NCBI GenBank assembly: GCA_913052655.1
Contig: CAJXFN010000060.1
Coordinates: 1-8,431 of the forward strand
Origin: an uncultured Flavobacteriales bacterium
Lineage (GTDB): Bacteria; Bacteroidota; Bacteroidia; Flavobacteriales; BACL11
Direction: 5' to 3'
DNA length: 8,431 bases
In this document: positions 1 through 6,928 of the stretch, piece by piece
Numbering within the stretch: position 1 is the first letter of the stretch
Layout: every line of letters starts with the position of its first letter
Notes under the pieces: generated by a model
Databases searched by the model: none
Seen by the model: the letters and a program-made list of their open reading frames with translations, nothing else
What the model was told of the DNA's origin: nothing
Made by a program: the position numbers and the translations under genes

Positions 1-9
1 AAATTAATT

Positions 10-3000
10 ATGATATCAAAAAAATCATTTATAAATATGAAATTTAATAAACAAATAATAATCACATTTGTGGTTGCATTTCTAATTAGTTTTGGAATTG
101 CTGCAAAAGAAAATATCCCTAACCCAAATATGAATAGTAGTAATTATTCTAAAATTGCTTCAGGGTGTTCTCCTGCAACATCTCAAACCGATATTGACGT
201 AAATAATGTAAGAGCTACTATATTAGGAGGTGGTGATATGTGGTGGAATTTATCTGACGCTCAATACGAGATTCCAAAAGGAAGTGGATTAAATTCATTG
301 TTCGCTGGTTCGTTATGGATTGGTGGAGTAGATGCTGGAGGTCAGTTAAAAGTTGCTGCTATGACTTATAGACAGGGAGGGAATGATTTCTGGCCTGGGC
401 CATTGGATGTTGCTACAGGTACTATAACTGCAGATGAATGTAATGTTTGGGACAAACATTTTAAAATTATAAGATCAGATGTTGAAGAATTTGTAGCAAG
501 ATATATTCCGGCTGGTGGATCTGATCCTACCTATGATCAAACTATGATTCCGGAATCTATATTGGATTGGCCTGCTAATGGTAACTCTGCACAAGATCAA
601 TTTTTAGCTCCATTCTATGATCAAAATGGAAATGGATACTACGAACCTTTACAGGGTGATTATCCAGATTATAATATTACAGGAGACAATGATGAAGCTG
701 AGTTATATGGAGATCAAACATTATGGTGGATATTTAATGATAAAGGAAATATCCATACAGAAACAGAAGCTGATCCTATTGGATTAGAAATTCATGCTCA
801 AGCATTTGGTTTTACAGCTGACAATGAGATTAATGATATGACTTTCTATAATTATAAAATTATTAACAGATCTACACTTCCGTTATCAGATGTGTATTTT
901 GGACAGTGGGTAGATCCTGATTTAGGTTATTACTTAGATGATTATGTTGGTTGTGATGTGAGTTTAGGATTAGGTATCTGTTATAATGGTGATGCTGAAG
1001 ATGAGGGAGCTCAAGGTTATGGATTTAATCCTCCTGCTATTGGAGTAGATTTCTTTCAAGGACCATTGGCAGATCCAAATGATGGATTAGATAATGATAG
1101 AGATGGTATAATTGATGAAGAAGGAGAGCAGATTATTATGTCAAAATTTGTATATTATAATAACGACTTTACAGTAAGAGGAAATCCAGAAAATGGAACA
1201 CATATTTACAATTATTTAAGAGGTATTTGGAAAGATAATGTTCCTATGACATATGGTGGAGATGGAAAAGGTTCCGGTCCTGGAGCCACTACGGATCTAT
1301 GTAATTTCATGTTCCCAGGTGTTTCAGATCCTGATTTCCCAGGACAAGAATGGTCAGAGGTTACAGCAGGTAATCAACCAGCTGACAGAAGATTTATTCA
1401 ATCTGCTGGTCCTTTTACACTAGAGCCTGGAGCCGTAAATACAATAACTACTGGAGTTGTTTGGGCAAGAGCTCAAGCAGGAGGAAATGAAGCGTCCGTT
1501 CAATTAGTAAAGATTTACGATAGAGAAGCTCAAGCTCTTTTTGATAATAATTTTAATATTATGAATGGACCAGATGCACCAGATTTAGAAATTAGAGAAT
1601 TAGATAAAGAATTAATTATTTCTTTAACAAATAAAGAATCTTCCAATAACTATGATGAGGAATATTCTGAGAAAGATCCCTACATTACATTAGCTTCAAA
1701 TGTAGATAATCAGAATTATAAATTCCAGGGTTATTTAGTGTATCAATTAAAAGATGCGACAGTATCTGTAACAGACCTAGATAATCCGGATAAAGCTAGA
1801 TTAGTTTTCCGTTCCGATATTAAAGATGATGTAAAAGGAATCATTAATCAATATCTTGATCCTATTATGAACGTATACGTTCCTATAGAGGAGATTCCAG
1901 CGATTATGGAATCTGGTGTTGCTGGATCAGTAGATGGAGGAGTAGAATATTCTTTTAGAGTTACTGAAGATAAGTTTGCTTTAGGTAATCCAACTTTAGT
2001 AAATCATAAAACTTATCATTATATGTCTATTGCTTATGGATTTAATCCCGCAGAGATAAATGCTAATCCGTATGATGTTAACAATCCACTTTATGATGGT
2101 AGAAATCAGCCTCACATTGCTGGAAGAAGAAATATTAGAGTTTATTCTGCAATACCTCATCAGATTGATCCCGAGAATGGAGGTACTATTTTAGGATCTT
2201 CCTATGGTGATGGAGTTAAAATAACTAGATTAGAGGGGAGTGGTTCTGGATCAAATACATTAGAGATTGATTCTGTTACTGTTGAAGTAATTCTTAACAA
2301 TGGTAAATCTTTATTCCCTTCTTACAAGAACGGTATGGGGCCTATTACCATATCTGTAGTTGATCCGGTTCATATTAAAGGAGAAGACTATACAGTTATC
2401 TTAGAAAAGCCAGTTAAAACTGCCCAAGGAGTAGTTACTTCATATGAAAATTGGACTGTTTTAAATGGAAGTGATACATTGGTTTCTAGTTCAAAATCTA
2501 TAGATATAGGTGTAGAACAATTGTTTCCAACACATGGTTTCTCACTAAAACTGAACCAAGTAGATGTGCCAACTAACGATCCAATTACAAATCCTAATAA
2601 TGGATTTATATCAGGCGAAATTGAGTTTGATGATCCGTACGATAAATGGTTAACAGGTGTTCCAGATTATGATGAACCATTCCTATACGGATTAAACTGG
2701 ATTCGTTCAGGTTCTTATTCAGATGAAGATGATGATAAATTAGATGATTATTTTCCTGATGAGGATCCTAATGGAATTTATGAAACTGTTGTAGAGCAAT
2801 CTGCTACTGTATTTGGAGGTTTAGAAATTTCTGGTGGTACCTGGGCTCCTTACAGATTTGCTTCACATTTCAACAGTGGTCCAGGACAAAATTATTATAC
2901 ATCATTCCCTTATTCTTCCGCAACAACGCTAAATTCTGTAGACATTGTATTTACTTCTGACCAATCTAAATGGACAAGATGTGCAGTTGTTGAAGCTTCC

Positions 3001-4239
3001 GATAATAAAAATTTATCTGAAGGAGGACAAACTAAATTAGGACTTAGAAGTACTCCTTCTGTAGGTAAAGATGGAAATCCAGATAATTCAGGAACTTATG
3101 GTATGGGATGGTTCCCTGGTTATGTAATTGATCTAGAAACTGGAGAAAGATTAAATGTTATTTTTTCAGAAGATTCTTGGTTAGCTGGAGAAAATGGAAG
3201 AGACATGATTTGGAATCCAACATCTAATATTGTTACTGAAGAATTTCCATTTTATTCAACAAACTCTGGAGAATTTTCTGGAGGAAGTTATTTGTTAGGA
3301 GGTAAACATTTTGTGTATGTAATAGGAGGAGATGCTTCAGTTTTAGCAGAAGATGATTATTTGTCAGGTGATTTATGTCCTTCTTATGATGAAGGAGCTT
3401 GGATTTATAACTTATTGTCAGATTCTACTTCTAACTCTTTTGAAGGAAATATTGCAAAAGTATTTCAACATACTACTTGGGTAGGTGCTCCATTATTAGC
3501 TCCTGGTGCAAGTTCAAAGATTTTTGGAAAAGATGGAAATAATACCGCACGAGTAAAACTTAGAGTTGAATCTTCATATAATCCGTATGTTAATGTTGAA
3601 CCATCACAAATATTAAGTACTTCTGATGATTTAGTAATTGGTAACACTTATTACGTAGCAGATAAGAATATGCAAAAGCATAATGCAAGATTACAACTTA
3701 CCTACCCTAAAATATTAGGAGGGAAGAAAGCAACTCATGCAGGAACTGATTACCAGGTTGGAGAGTCTTTTGTAGCAACTTCTACCTCCTGGTCAGGAAA
3801 CTCTAAAGCAAGATTAATTGCAGACATGCCTATAAATAATTTTAATCCTGTATATGAGTTTAATACTTCAGACTTAATGTCAGAAGAAAATAATAATCAG
3901 CAGGCAGTATCAGCTTTAGATTTAATAAATGTCGTTCCAAATCCATATTATGGATTTTCAGAATACGAAACAAGTCAATTAGATAATAGAATTAAAATTA
4001 CTAATCTTCCTGAAGAATCATTGATAAGAATCTATACAGTAAGTGGAACCTTAATCAGAACTATTAAAAAGTCTGATCAATTAACGTCTTTAGACTGGGA
4101 TTTAAAGAACGATCATGGTATTCCTATTGCTAGTGGTTTATATATTATTCATGTAGAAACAACTATTGACAATATAAAGGAACAAAAGATTTTAAAATGG
4201 TTTGGTGTATTACGTCCTGTTGACTTAGATACATTCTAA
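10..4239 (+). CDS. Large secreted T9SS-type surface protein, function unknown
   Basis: The 1409-residue protein has an N-terminal Sec signal peptide (basic start, hydrophobic stretch about residues 15-30, likely cut near IAA at 30-32). ATG at 37 (Met10) would give a more typical signal-peptide length and is an equally plausible start. Residues about 60-520 resemble a region common in large exported Bacteroidota proteins, with SLWIGG (101-106), WPGPL (128-132), GDYPDY (216-221) and DDYVGCD (310-316). Two loops look like calcium-binding EF-hand or thrombospondin-3 loops: DQNGNGYYEP (204-213) and DNDRDGIIDEE (361-371). A very acidic stretch lies at about 905-922. The last ~100 residues form a T9SS-like sorting domain: VVPNPYY (1308-1314), VSGTLIRTI (from 1344), SGLYIIHV (about 1375-1382) and the tail WFGVLRPVDLDTF (1397-1409). 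I infer export to the surface or medium by type IX secretion. No catalytic domain is recognisable, so adhesion, matrix or structural roles are guesses. It is probably co-transcribed with the downstream barrel gene. Confidence 0.85.
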   Translation: MISKKSFINMKFNKQIIITFVVAFLISFGIAAKENIPNPNMNSSNYSKIASGCSPATSQTDIDVNNVRATILGGGDMWWNLSDAQYEIPKGSGLNSLFAGSLWIGGVDAGGQLKVAAMTYRQGGNDFWPGPLDVATGTITADECNVWDKHFKIIRSDVEEFVARYIPAGGSDPTYDQTMIPESILDWPANGNSAQDQFLAPFYDQNGNGYYEPLQGDYPDYNITGDNDEAELYGDQTLWWIFNDKGNIHTETEADPIGLEIHAQAFGFTADNEINDMTFYNYKIINRSTLPLSDVYFGQWVDPDLGYYLDDYVGCDVSLGLGICYNGDAEDEGAQGYGFNPPAIGVDFFQGPLADPNDGLDNDRDGIIDEEGEQIIMSKFVYYNNDFTVRGNPENGTHIYNYLRGIWKDNVPMTYGGDGKGSGPGATTDLCNFMFPGVSDPDFPGQEWSEVTAGNQPADRRFIQSAGPFTLEPGAVNTITTGVVWARAQAGGNEASVQLVKIYDREAQALFDNNFNIMNGPDAPDLEIRELDKELIISLTNKESSNNYDEEYSEKDPYITLASNVDNQNYKFQGYLVYQLKDATVSVTDLDNPDKARLVFRSDIKDDVKGIINQYLDPIMNVYVPIEEIPAIMESGVAGSVDGGVEYSFRVTEDKFALGNPTLVNHKTYHYMSIAYGFNPAEINANPYDVNNPLYDGRNQPHIAGRRNIRVYSAIPHQIDPENGGTILGSSYGDGVKITRLEGSGSGSNTLEIDSVTVEVILNNGKSLFPSYKNGMGPITISVVDPVHIKGEDYTVILEKPVKTAQGVVTSYENWTVLNGSDTLVSSSKSIDIGVEQLFPTHGFSLKLNQVDVPTNDPITNPNNGFISGEIEFDDPYDKWLTGVPDYDEPFLYGLNWIRSGSYSDEDDDKLDDYFPDEDPNGIYETVVEQSATVFGGLEISGGTWAPYRFASHFNSGPGQNYYTSFPYSSATTLNSVDIVFTSDQSKWTRCAVVEASDNKNLSEGGQTKLGLRSTPSVGKDGNPDNSGTYGMGWFPGYVIDLETGERLNVIFSEDSWLAGENGRDMIWNPTSNIVTEEFPFYSTNSGEFSGGSYLLGGKHFVYVIGGDASVLAEDDYLSGDLCPSYDEGAWIYNLLSDSTSNSFEGNIAKVFQHTTWVGAPLLAPGASSKIFGKDGNNTARVKLRVESSYNPYVNVEPSQILSTSDDLVIGNTYYVADKNMQKHNARLQLTYPKILGGKKATHAGTDYQVGESFVATSTSWSGNSKARLIADMPINNFNPVYEFNTSDLMSEENNNQQAVSALDLINVVPNPYYGFSEYETSQLDNRIKITNLPEESLIRIYTVSGTLIRTIKKSDQLTSLDWDLKNDHGIPIASGLYIIHVETTIDNIKEQKILKWFGVLRPVDLDTF

Positions 4240-4251
4240 TATAAAAGAAAA

Positions 4252-5349
4252 ATGAAAATTTTAAATATGAAAAAAATAACTCATTGTTTAAAGGTCTGTG
4301 TAACTTCTGCAATATTATTACTCTCAATAAATGATGGTATTGCTCAAGAACAAGCTATTAGATCTGGATCTGCTGGTGCGGCAGAACTATTAATTAATCC
4401 TTTTTCTAGAACTTCTGGATGGGGAGCTGCAAATGTTGCTGGAGTAGTTGGTCTTGAAGGTCAGTACTCTAATGTTGCAGGGTTAGCATCAACTGAGAAA
4501 ACAGAATTAATATTCTCACAAACGTCTTGGCTTCAGTATGGAAATGAATTGTTTAATGCGGATGAATCGGTGAGTAGTATAAGTACTTTCGGATTTTCTC
4601 AAAGAGTTAGTGAATCTGGAGTTTTAGGTATTGGGGTTATGGCAATGGACTTTGGTGATATTGAAATTACTACTGTAGATATGCCTGATGGTGGTATTGG
4701 TACATTTTCTCCAAAGTTTATGAATATTGGAGCTTCTTATGCACATGTTTTTTCTAACAGTATTCAGGGAGGTTTTACTCTAAGAATGATTTCAGAACAA
4801 ATTGCGGATGTAAGCGCTAATGGAGTTGCTTTAGACGCGGGTATTCAATATAGAACAGGAGATCAAGATGAATTAAAATTCGGAATTTCTTTCAAAAACT
4901 GGGGTCCTAGGATGTCATTCTCTGGAGATGGACTTTCATTTAGAGGAATTGTAGGAAGTGAAGATGATTATAAAATGACAGTAGAACAAAGATCATCTTT
5001 TTTTGAGTTACCTTCGTTGTTTAATATTGGTATGTCTTATGATATATTAATATTGGATCATAGGCTAACATGGGCAGGAGCATTTACTTCAAATTCTTTT
5101 CAAAAAGATCAATATAGAATAGGAACAGAATACTCTTATAATGATTATTTTATGGCAAGAATGGGTTACGTTTATGAGGAGGGGATAGGTAACATTGAGA
5201 CTACTTCGACTGCTCTAACAGGCCCTACTGCAGGTTTTACTGTTGAATTACCTATGGGTAATGGCTCTACTTTTGGAGTAGATTACTCATACACTGCTAC
5301 TGATCCATTTAAAGGGTCTCATGCCATAGGCTGTAGAGTAGACTTGTAA
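4252..5349 (+). CDS. PorV/PorQ-family outer-membrane beta-barrel protein
   Basis: The 365-residue protein has a signal peptide ending near SINDGIA (residues 25-31), so the mature form probably begins around QEQ. The in-frame ATG at 4267 (MKKITHC) is an alternative start. The mature N-terminus carries the family pattern: SGSAGAAELLINPFSRTSGW (38-57), a short helix-like stretch, then a QYSNVAGLA segment (71-79) in place of the usual WNPAGLA. The rest alternates short polar and aromatic strands with turns, as in FadL-like barrels, and ends with the typical GPTAGFTVELP, DYSYTATDPFKGSH and terminal VDL. Known relatives include PorV, the T9SS shuttle that binds cargo C-terminal domains, and PorQ; many paralogues have no assigned role. 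It lies 12 nt after the large secreted protein gene with no visible promoter between them, and a strong terminator follows. I infer that it serves export or surface retention of its neighbour. It is probably a paralogue, not the core PorV. Confidence 0.82.
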   Translation: MKILNMKKITHCLKVCVTSAILLLSINDGIAQEQAIRSGSAGAAELLINPFSRTSGWGAANVAGVVGLEGQYSNVAGLASTEKTELIFSQTSWLQYGNELFNADESVSSISTFGFSQRVSESGVLGIGVMAMDFGDIEITTVDMPDGGIGTFSPKFMNIGASYAHVFSNSIQGGFTLRMISEQIADVSANGVALDAGIQYRTGDQDELKFGISFKNWGPRMSFSGDGLSFRGIVGSEDDYKMTVEQRSSFFELPSLFNIGMSYDILILDHRLTWAGAFTSNSFQKDQYRIGTEYSYNDYFMARMGYVYEEGIGNIETTSTALTGPTAGFTVELPMGNGSTFGVDYSYTATDPFKGSHAIGCRVDL

Positions 5350-5371
5350 AACGAAATACCAAAATATATAT

Positions 5372-5397
5372 AAAAAGGAAGGTGAAACTTCCTTTTT
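5372..5397 (+). terminator. Intrinsic terminator after the barrel gene
   Basis: AAAAAGGAAG (5372-5381) pairs perfectly with CTTCCTTTTT (5388-5397) around the 6-nt loop GTGAAA, giving a 10-bp stem whose 3' arm ends in five T. It begins 22 nt after the barrel gene stop and lies 31 nt before the greA ATG. The A-rich 5' arm means it could also work on the other strand, though no gene reads into it from that side. It separates the secretion pair from the greA operon. Confidence 0.82.
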
Positions 5398-5428
5398 GCA
5401 GTTTAATAAGATACTAAAACGATGTAAT

Positions 5429-5905
5429 ATGAGCGATATACAATATTTTACAGAAGAAGGATTACAAAAATTAAAAGATGAGTTAGATCATTTAAAGAGT
5501 GTAGAAAGGCCAAAAATAATCCAACAGATTGCAGAAGCAAGAGATAAGGGTGATTTGTCTGAAAATGCAGAGTATGATGCAGCTAAAGAGGCTCAAGGTC
5601 ATTTAGAAGATAGAATTAATAAATTAGAATCTTTGTATAGTAACGCAAGAGTTGTAGATACTTCAAAATTAGATATCTCTACTGTTAGATTATTAACAAA
5701 AGTCACTATAAAGAATACATCAAATAATATGGAAATGTCTTACTCTATAGTGCCAGAAGCAGAAGCAGATCTAAAATCAAAAAAGATTTCTGTTTCCTCG
5801 CCAATAGGTAAGGGTTTATTGGGAAAAACTGTTGGAGAGATTGCTGAAATTCAAATTCCAAATGGTGTTATTAAATTTGAAATAGTAAAGATTGAAGCTG
5901 CCTAA
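5429..5905 (+). CDS. greA: Transcription elongation factor GreA
   Basis: GreA rescues backtracked RNA polymerase by entering the secondary channel and stimulating cleavage of the nascent RNA 3' end. The 158-residue product matches the length of E. coli GreA. The N-terminal coiled coil (about 1-75) contains EARDKGDLSENAEYDAAKE (36-54), whose tip residues Asp42 and Glu45 correspond to E. coli Asp41 and Glu44. The C-terminal FKBP-like domain (about 83-158) contains SPIGKGLLGKTVGE (124-137). I chose ATG 5429 because the in-frame TTG at 5396 would add 11 unconserved residues and start inside the terminator stem. It is the first gene after that terminator, so a promoter should lie in 5398-5428, but I see no clear TAnnTTTG there. 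The stop codon shares one base with the next start. Confidence 0.96.
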   Translation: MSDIQYFTEEGLQKLKDELDHLKSVERPKIIQQIAEARDKGDLSENAEYDAAKEAQGHLEDRINKLESLYSNARVVDTSKLDISTVRLLTKVTIKNTSNNMEMSYSIVPEAEADLKSKKISVSSPIGKGLLGKTVGEIAEIQIPNGVIKFEIVKIEAA

Positions 5906-6300
5906 TGTCTAGTATATTTACTAAAATTATAAATAATGAAATCCCATCTTATAAGGTTTCTGAAGATGATAATTTTCTCGCTTTTTTGGATGCGTTTCCT
6001 TTAGCTTATGGTCATGTTTTAGTCATTCCCAAAAAGGAAACTGATTATATTTTTGATTTAGATTCTGATGAATATATTGGACTTTGGGATTTTGCAAAAA
6101 AAGTAGCTATAGCAATGGATGAGGTATTAGTTTGCGAAAGAATTGGAGTAGCTGTTATTGGCCTAGAAGTTCCACACGCACATATTCACTTAGTCCCTAT
6201 TAATGGAGTATCAGATATTAATTTTGATAAACCTAAGATGAATTTTTCTAAAGATAAGATGAGAGAAGTTGCAGAAAAGATTAGAAAATCTCTATGCTAG
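5905..6300 (+). CDS. HIT (histidine triad) family nucleotide-binding hydrolase
   Basis: This 131-residue protein belongs to the HIT superfamily, small homodimeric enzymes that hydrolyse nucleoside phosphoramidates or related nucleotides in the cytoplasm. The triad is HAHIHLV (91-97), with His91, His93 and His95; His93 is expected to be the nucleophile because the middle histidine normally is. The N-terminal signature IINNEIPSYKV (8-18), the segment AFLDAFPLAYGHVLVIPK (26-43) and the C-terminal helix also fit. The AGQ-like segment of HINT proteins is replaced by VIGLEVP before the triad, as I recall for other Bacteroidota members, so this looks like a lineage variant and not a defect. Translation is probably coupled to greA: TAATG joins the two genes. 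The last 9 bases overlap the 3' end of ruvC on the other strand. Its substrate is unknown. Confidence 0.93.
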   Translation: MSSIFTKIINNEIPSYKVSEDDNFLAFLDAFPLAYGHVLVIPKKETDYIFDLDSDEYIGLWDFAKKVAIAMDEVLVCERIGVAVIGLEVPHAHIHLVPINGVSDINFDKPKMNFSKDKMREVAEKIRKSLC

Positions 6301-6843
6301 TTTATCAGGATTTTCCTTTAAAAAAGAAGACCAAGAGGAATAACTTTTGCCTATGTCATCTGAATCTCTTTGGAAATAATGACATACAGCTGCTGCAAGA
6401 CCATCAGTTGCGTCTAAATGTTTTGGCATTTCACTAATCTTTAATAAAGACTGCAACATAGAAGCTACCTGTGCCTTCGATGCATTTCCGTTACCCGTAA
6501 TTGATTTTTTTATTTTTTTTGGTGTGTATTCAAAAATTGGAACATCCTTATATAATGCTGCAGCCATAGCAACACCTTGGGCTCGCCCAAGTTTTAACAT
6601 AGATTGTACATTCTTCCCGAAAAATGGAGATTCTAAAGATACTTCGTCAGGTCTGTATTCTTCTACTAGTTGTACGGTTCGTTCAAATATTCTTTTAAGT
6701 TTTAGGGCCTGATTATCAAGTTTTTCTAGATGGATCACACCCATTTGAAGCATCTCCATTTGCGTTCCTTTTATAATAAGGATACCATACCCCATGATTG
6801 TAGTTCCTGGATCAATTCCTAATATGATTTTTTCTTTCTCCAA
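6292..6843 (-). CDS. ruvC: Holliday junction resolvase RuvC
   Basis: RuvC is the dimeric endonuclease that cuts four-way junctions after RuvAB branch migration. The 183-residue protein has the RNase H-like fold signature GIDPGTTIMGYG (9-20) and the expected acidic active site: Asp11, Glu71 (SLESPFFGKN, 69-78), Asp144 and Asp147 (HLDATDGLAAAVCH, 142-155), matching E. coli Asp7, Glu66, Asp138 and Asp141. Phe74 aligns with the junction-contacting Phe69. TPKKIKKSITGNGNASK (107-123) is also typical. The start is TTG at 6841-6843: an in-frame TGA lies 9 bases further upstream with no ATG between, and the first internal ATG (Met17) would remove Asp11. Residues after about 158 are a poorly conserved tail. 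ruvA and ruvB are not in this window. It diverges from the glycosyltransferase gene and converges on the HIT gene with a 9-base overlap. Confidence 0.95.
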   Translation of the reverse strand: MEKEKIILGIDPGTTIMGYGILIIKGTQMEMLQMGVIHLEKLDNQALKLKRIFERTVQLVEEYRPDEVSLESPFFGKNVQSMLKLGRAQGVAMAAALYKDVPIFEYTPKKIKKSITGNGNASKAQVASMLQSLLKISEMPKHLDATDGLAAAVCHYFQRDSDDIGKSYSSWSSFLKENPDKLA

Positions 6844-6853
6844 AATATAACTT

Positions 6854-6861
6854 CAAAAATA
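6854..6861 (-). promoter_or_regulatory. Candidate -7 promoter element for ruvC
   Basis: On the - strand this reads TATTTTTG, a full match to the Bacteroidota -7 consensus TAnnTTTG, ending 10 bases before the TTG start. No TTG or TTTG -33 box is seen at the expected distance, and the implied leader is only about 5 nt. The surroundings are very AT-rich, so a chance match is quite possible. Confidence 0.25.
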
Positions 6862-6903
6862 GTAAATGATTTTTATAGTATATCTTTCTTTTTAAATTTT
6901 GAT

Positions 6904-6911
6904 TAAGTTTG
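6904..6911 (+). promoter_or_regulatory. Candidate -7 promoter element for the glycosyltransferase gene
   Basis: TAAGTTTG matches the Bacteroidota -7 consensus TAnnTTTG and ends 17 nt before the ATG at 6929. Transcription would start around 6917, leaving a leader of about 12 nt. No good -33 TTTG is present; TTTC at 6885-6888 is the nearest resemblance but sits closer than usual. If real, it rules out the upstream TTG at 6899 as the start codon. Confidence 0.35.
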
Positions 6912-6928
6912 TATTAACAACATATCCT

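Noticed and set aside
3465..3647. Open frame of 60 codons on the - strand inside the large secreted protein gene
   Set aside because: It lies wholly inside a strongly supported coding gene, has no recognisable motif, and is expected by chance.
5422..5427. ATGTAA start-stop immediately before greA, as a possible regulatory mini-ORF
   Set aside because: In such AT-rich sequence an ATG followed by TAA is easily due to chance, and nothing else supports a role.
5396..5428. N-terminal extension of GreA from a TTG start
   Set aside because: It would begin within the terminator stem and add 11 residues absent from the family; the ATG at 5429 gives the usual length.
6301..6345. Possible terminator just after the HIT gene stop
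   Set aside because: TTTCCTTTAAAAAAG offers only about 4 bp of pairing, and the stretch encodes the RuvC C-terminus.
6524..6712. Open frame of 62 codons on the + strand inside ruvC
   Set aside because: It is antisense to conserved RuvC active-site coding sequence and has no family features.
6899..6928. Extension of the glycosyltransferase from a TTG start
   Set aside because: The added ten residues are not part of the membrane anchor or the GT domain, and a consensus -7 element lies within this stretch.
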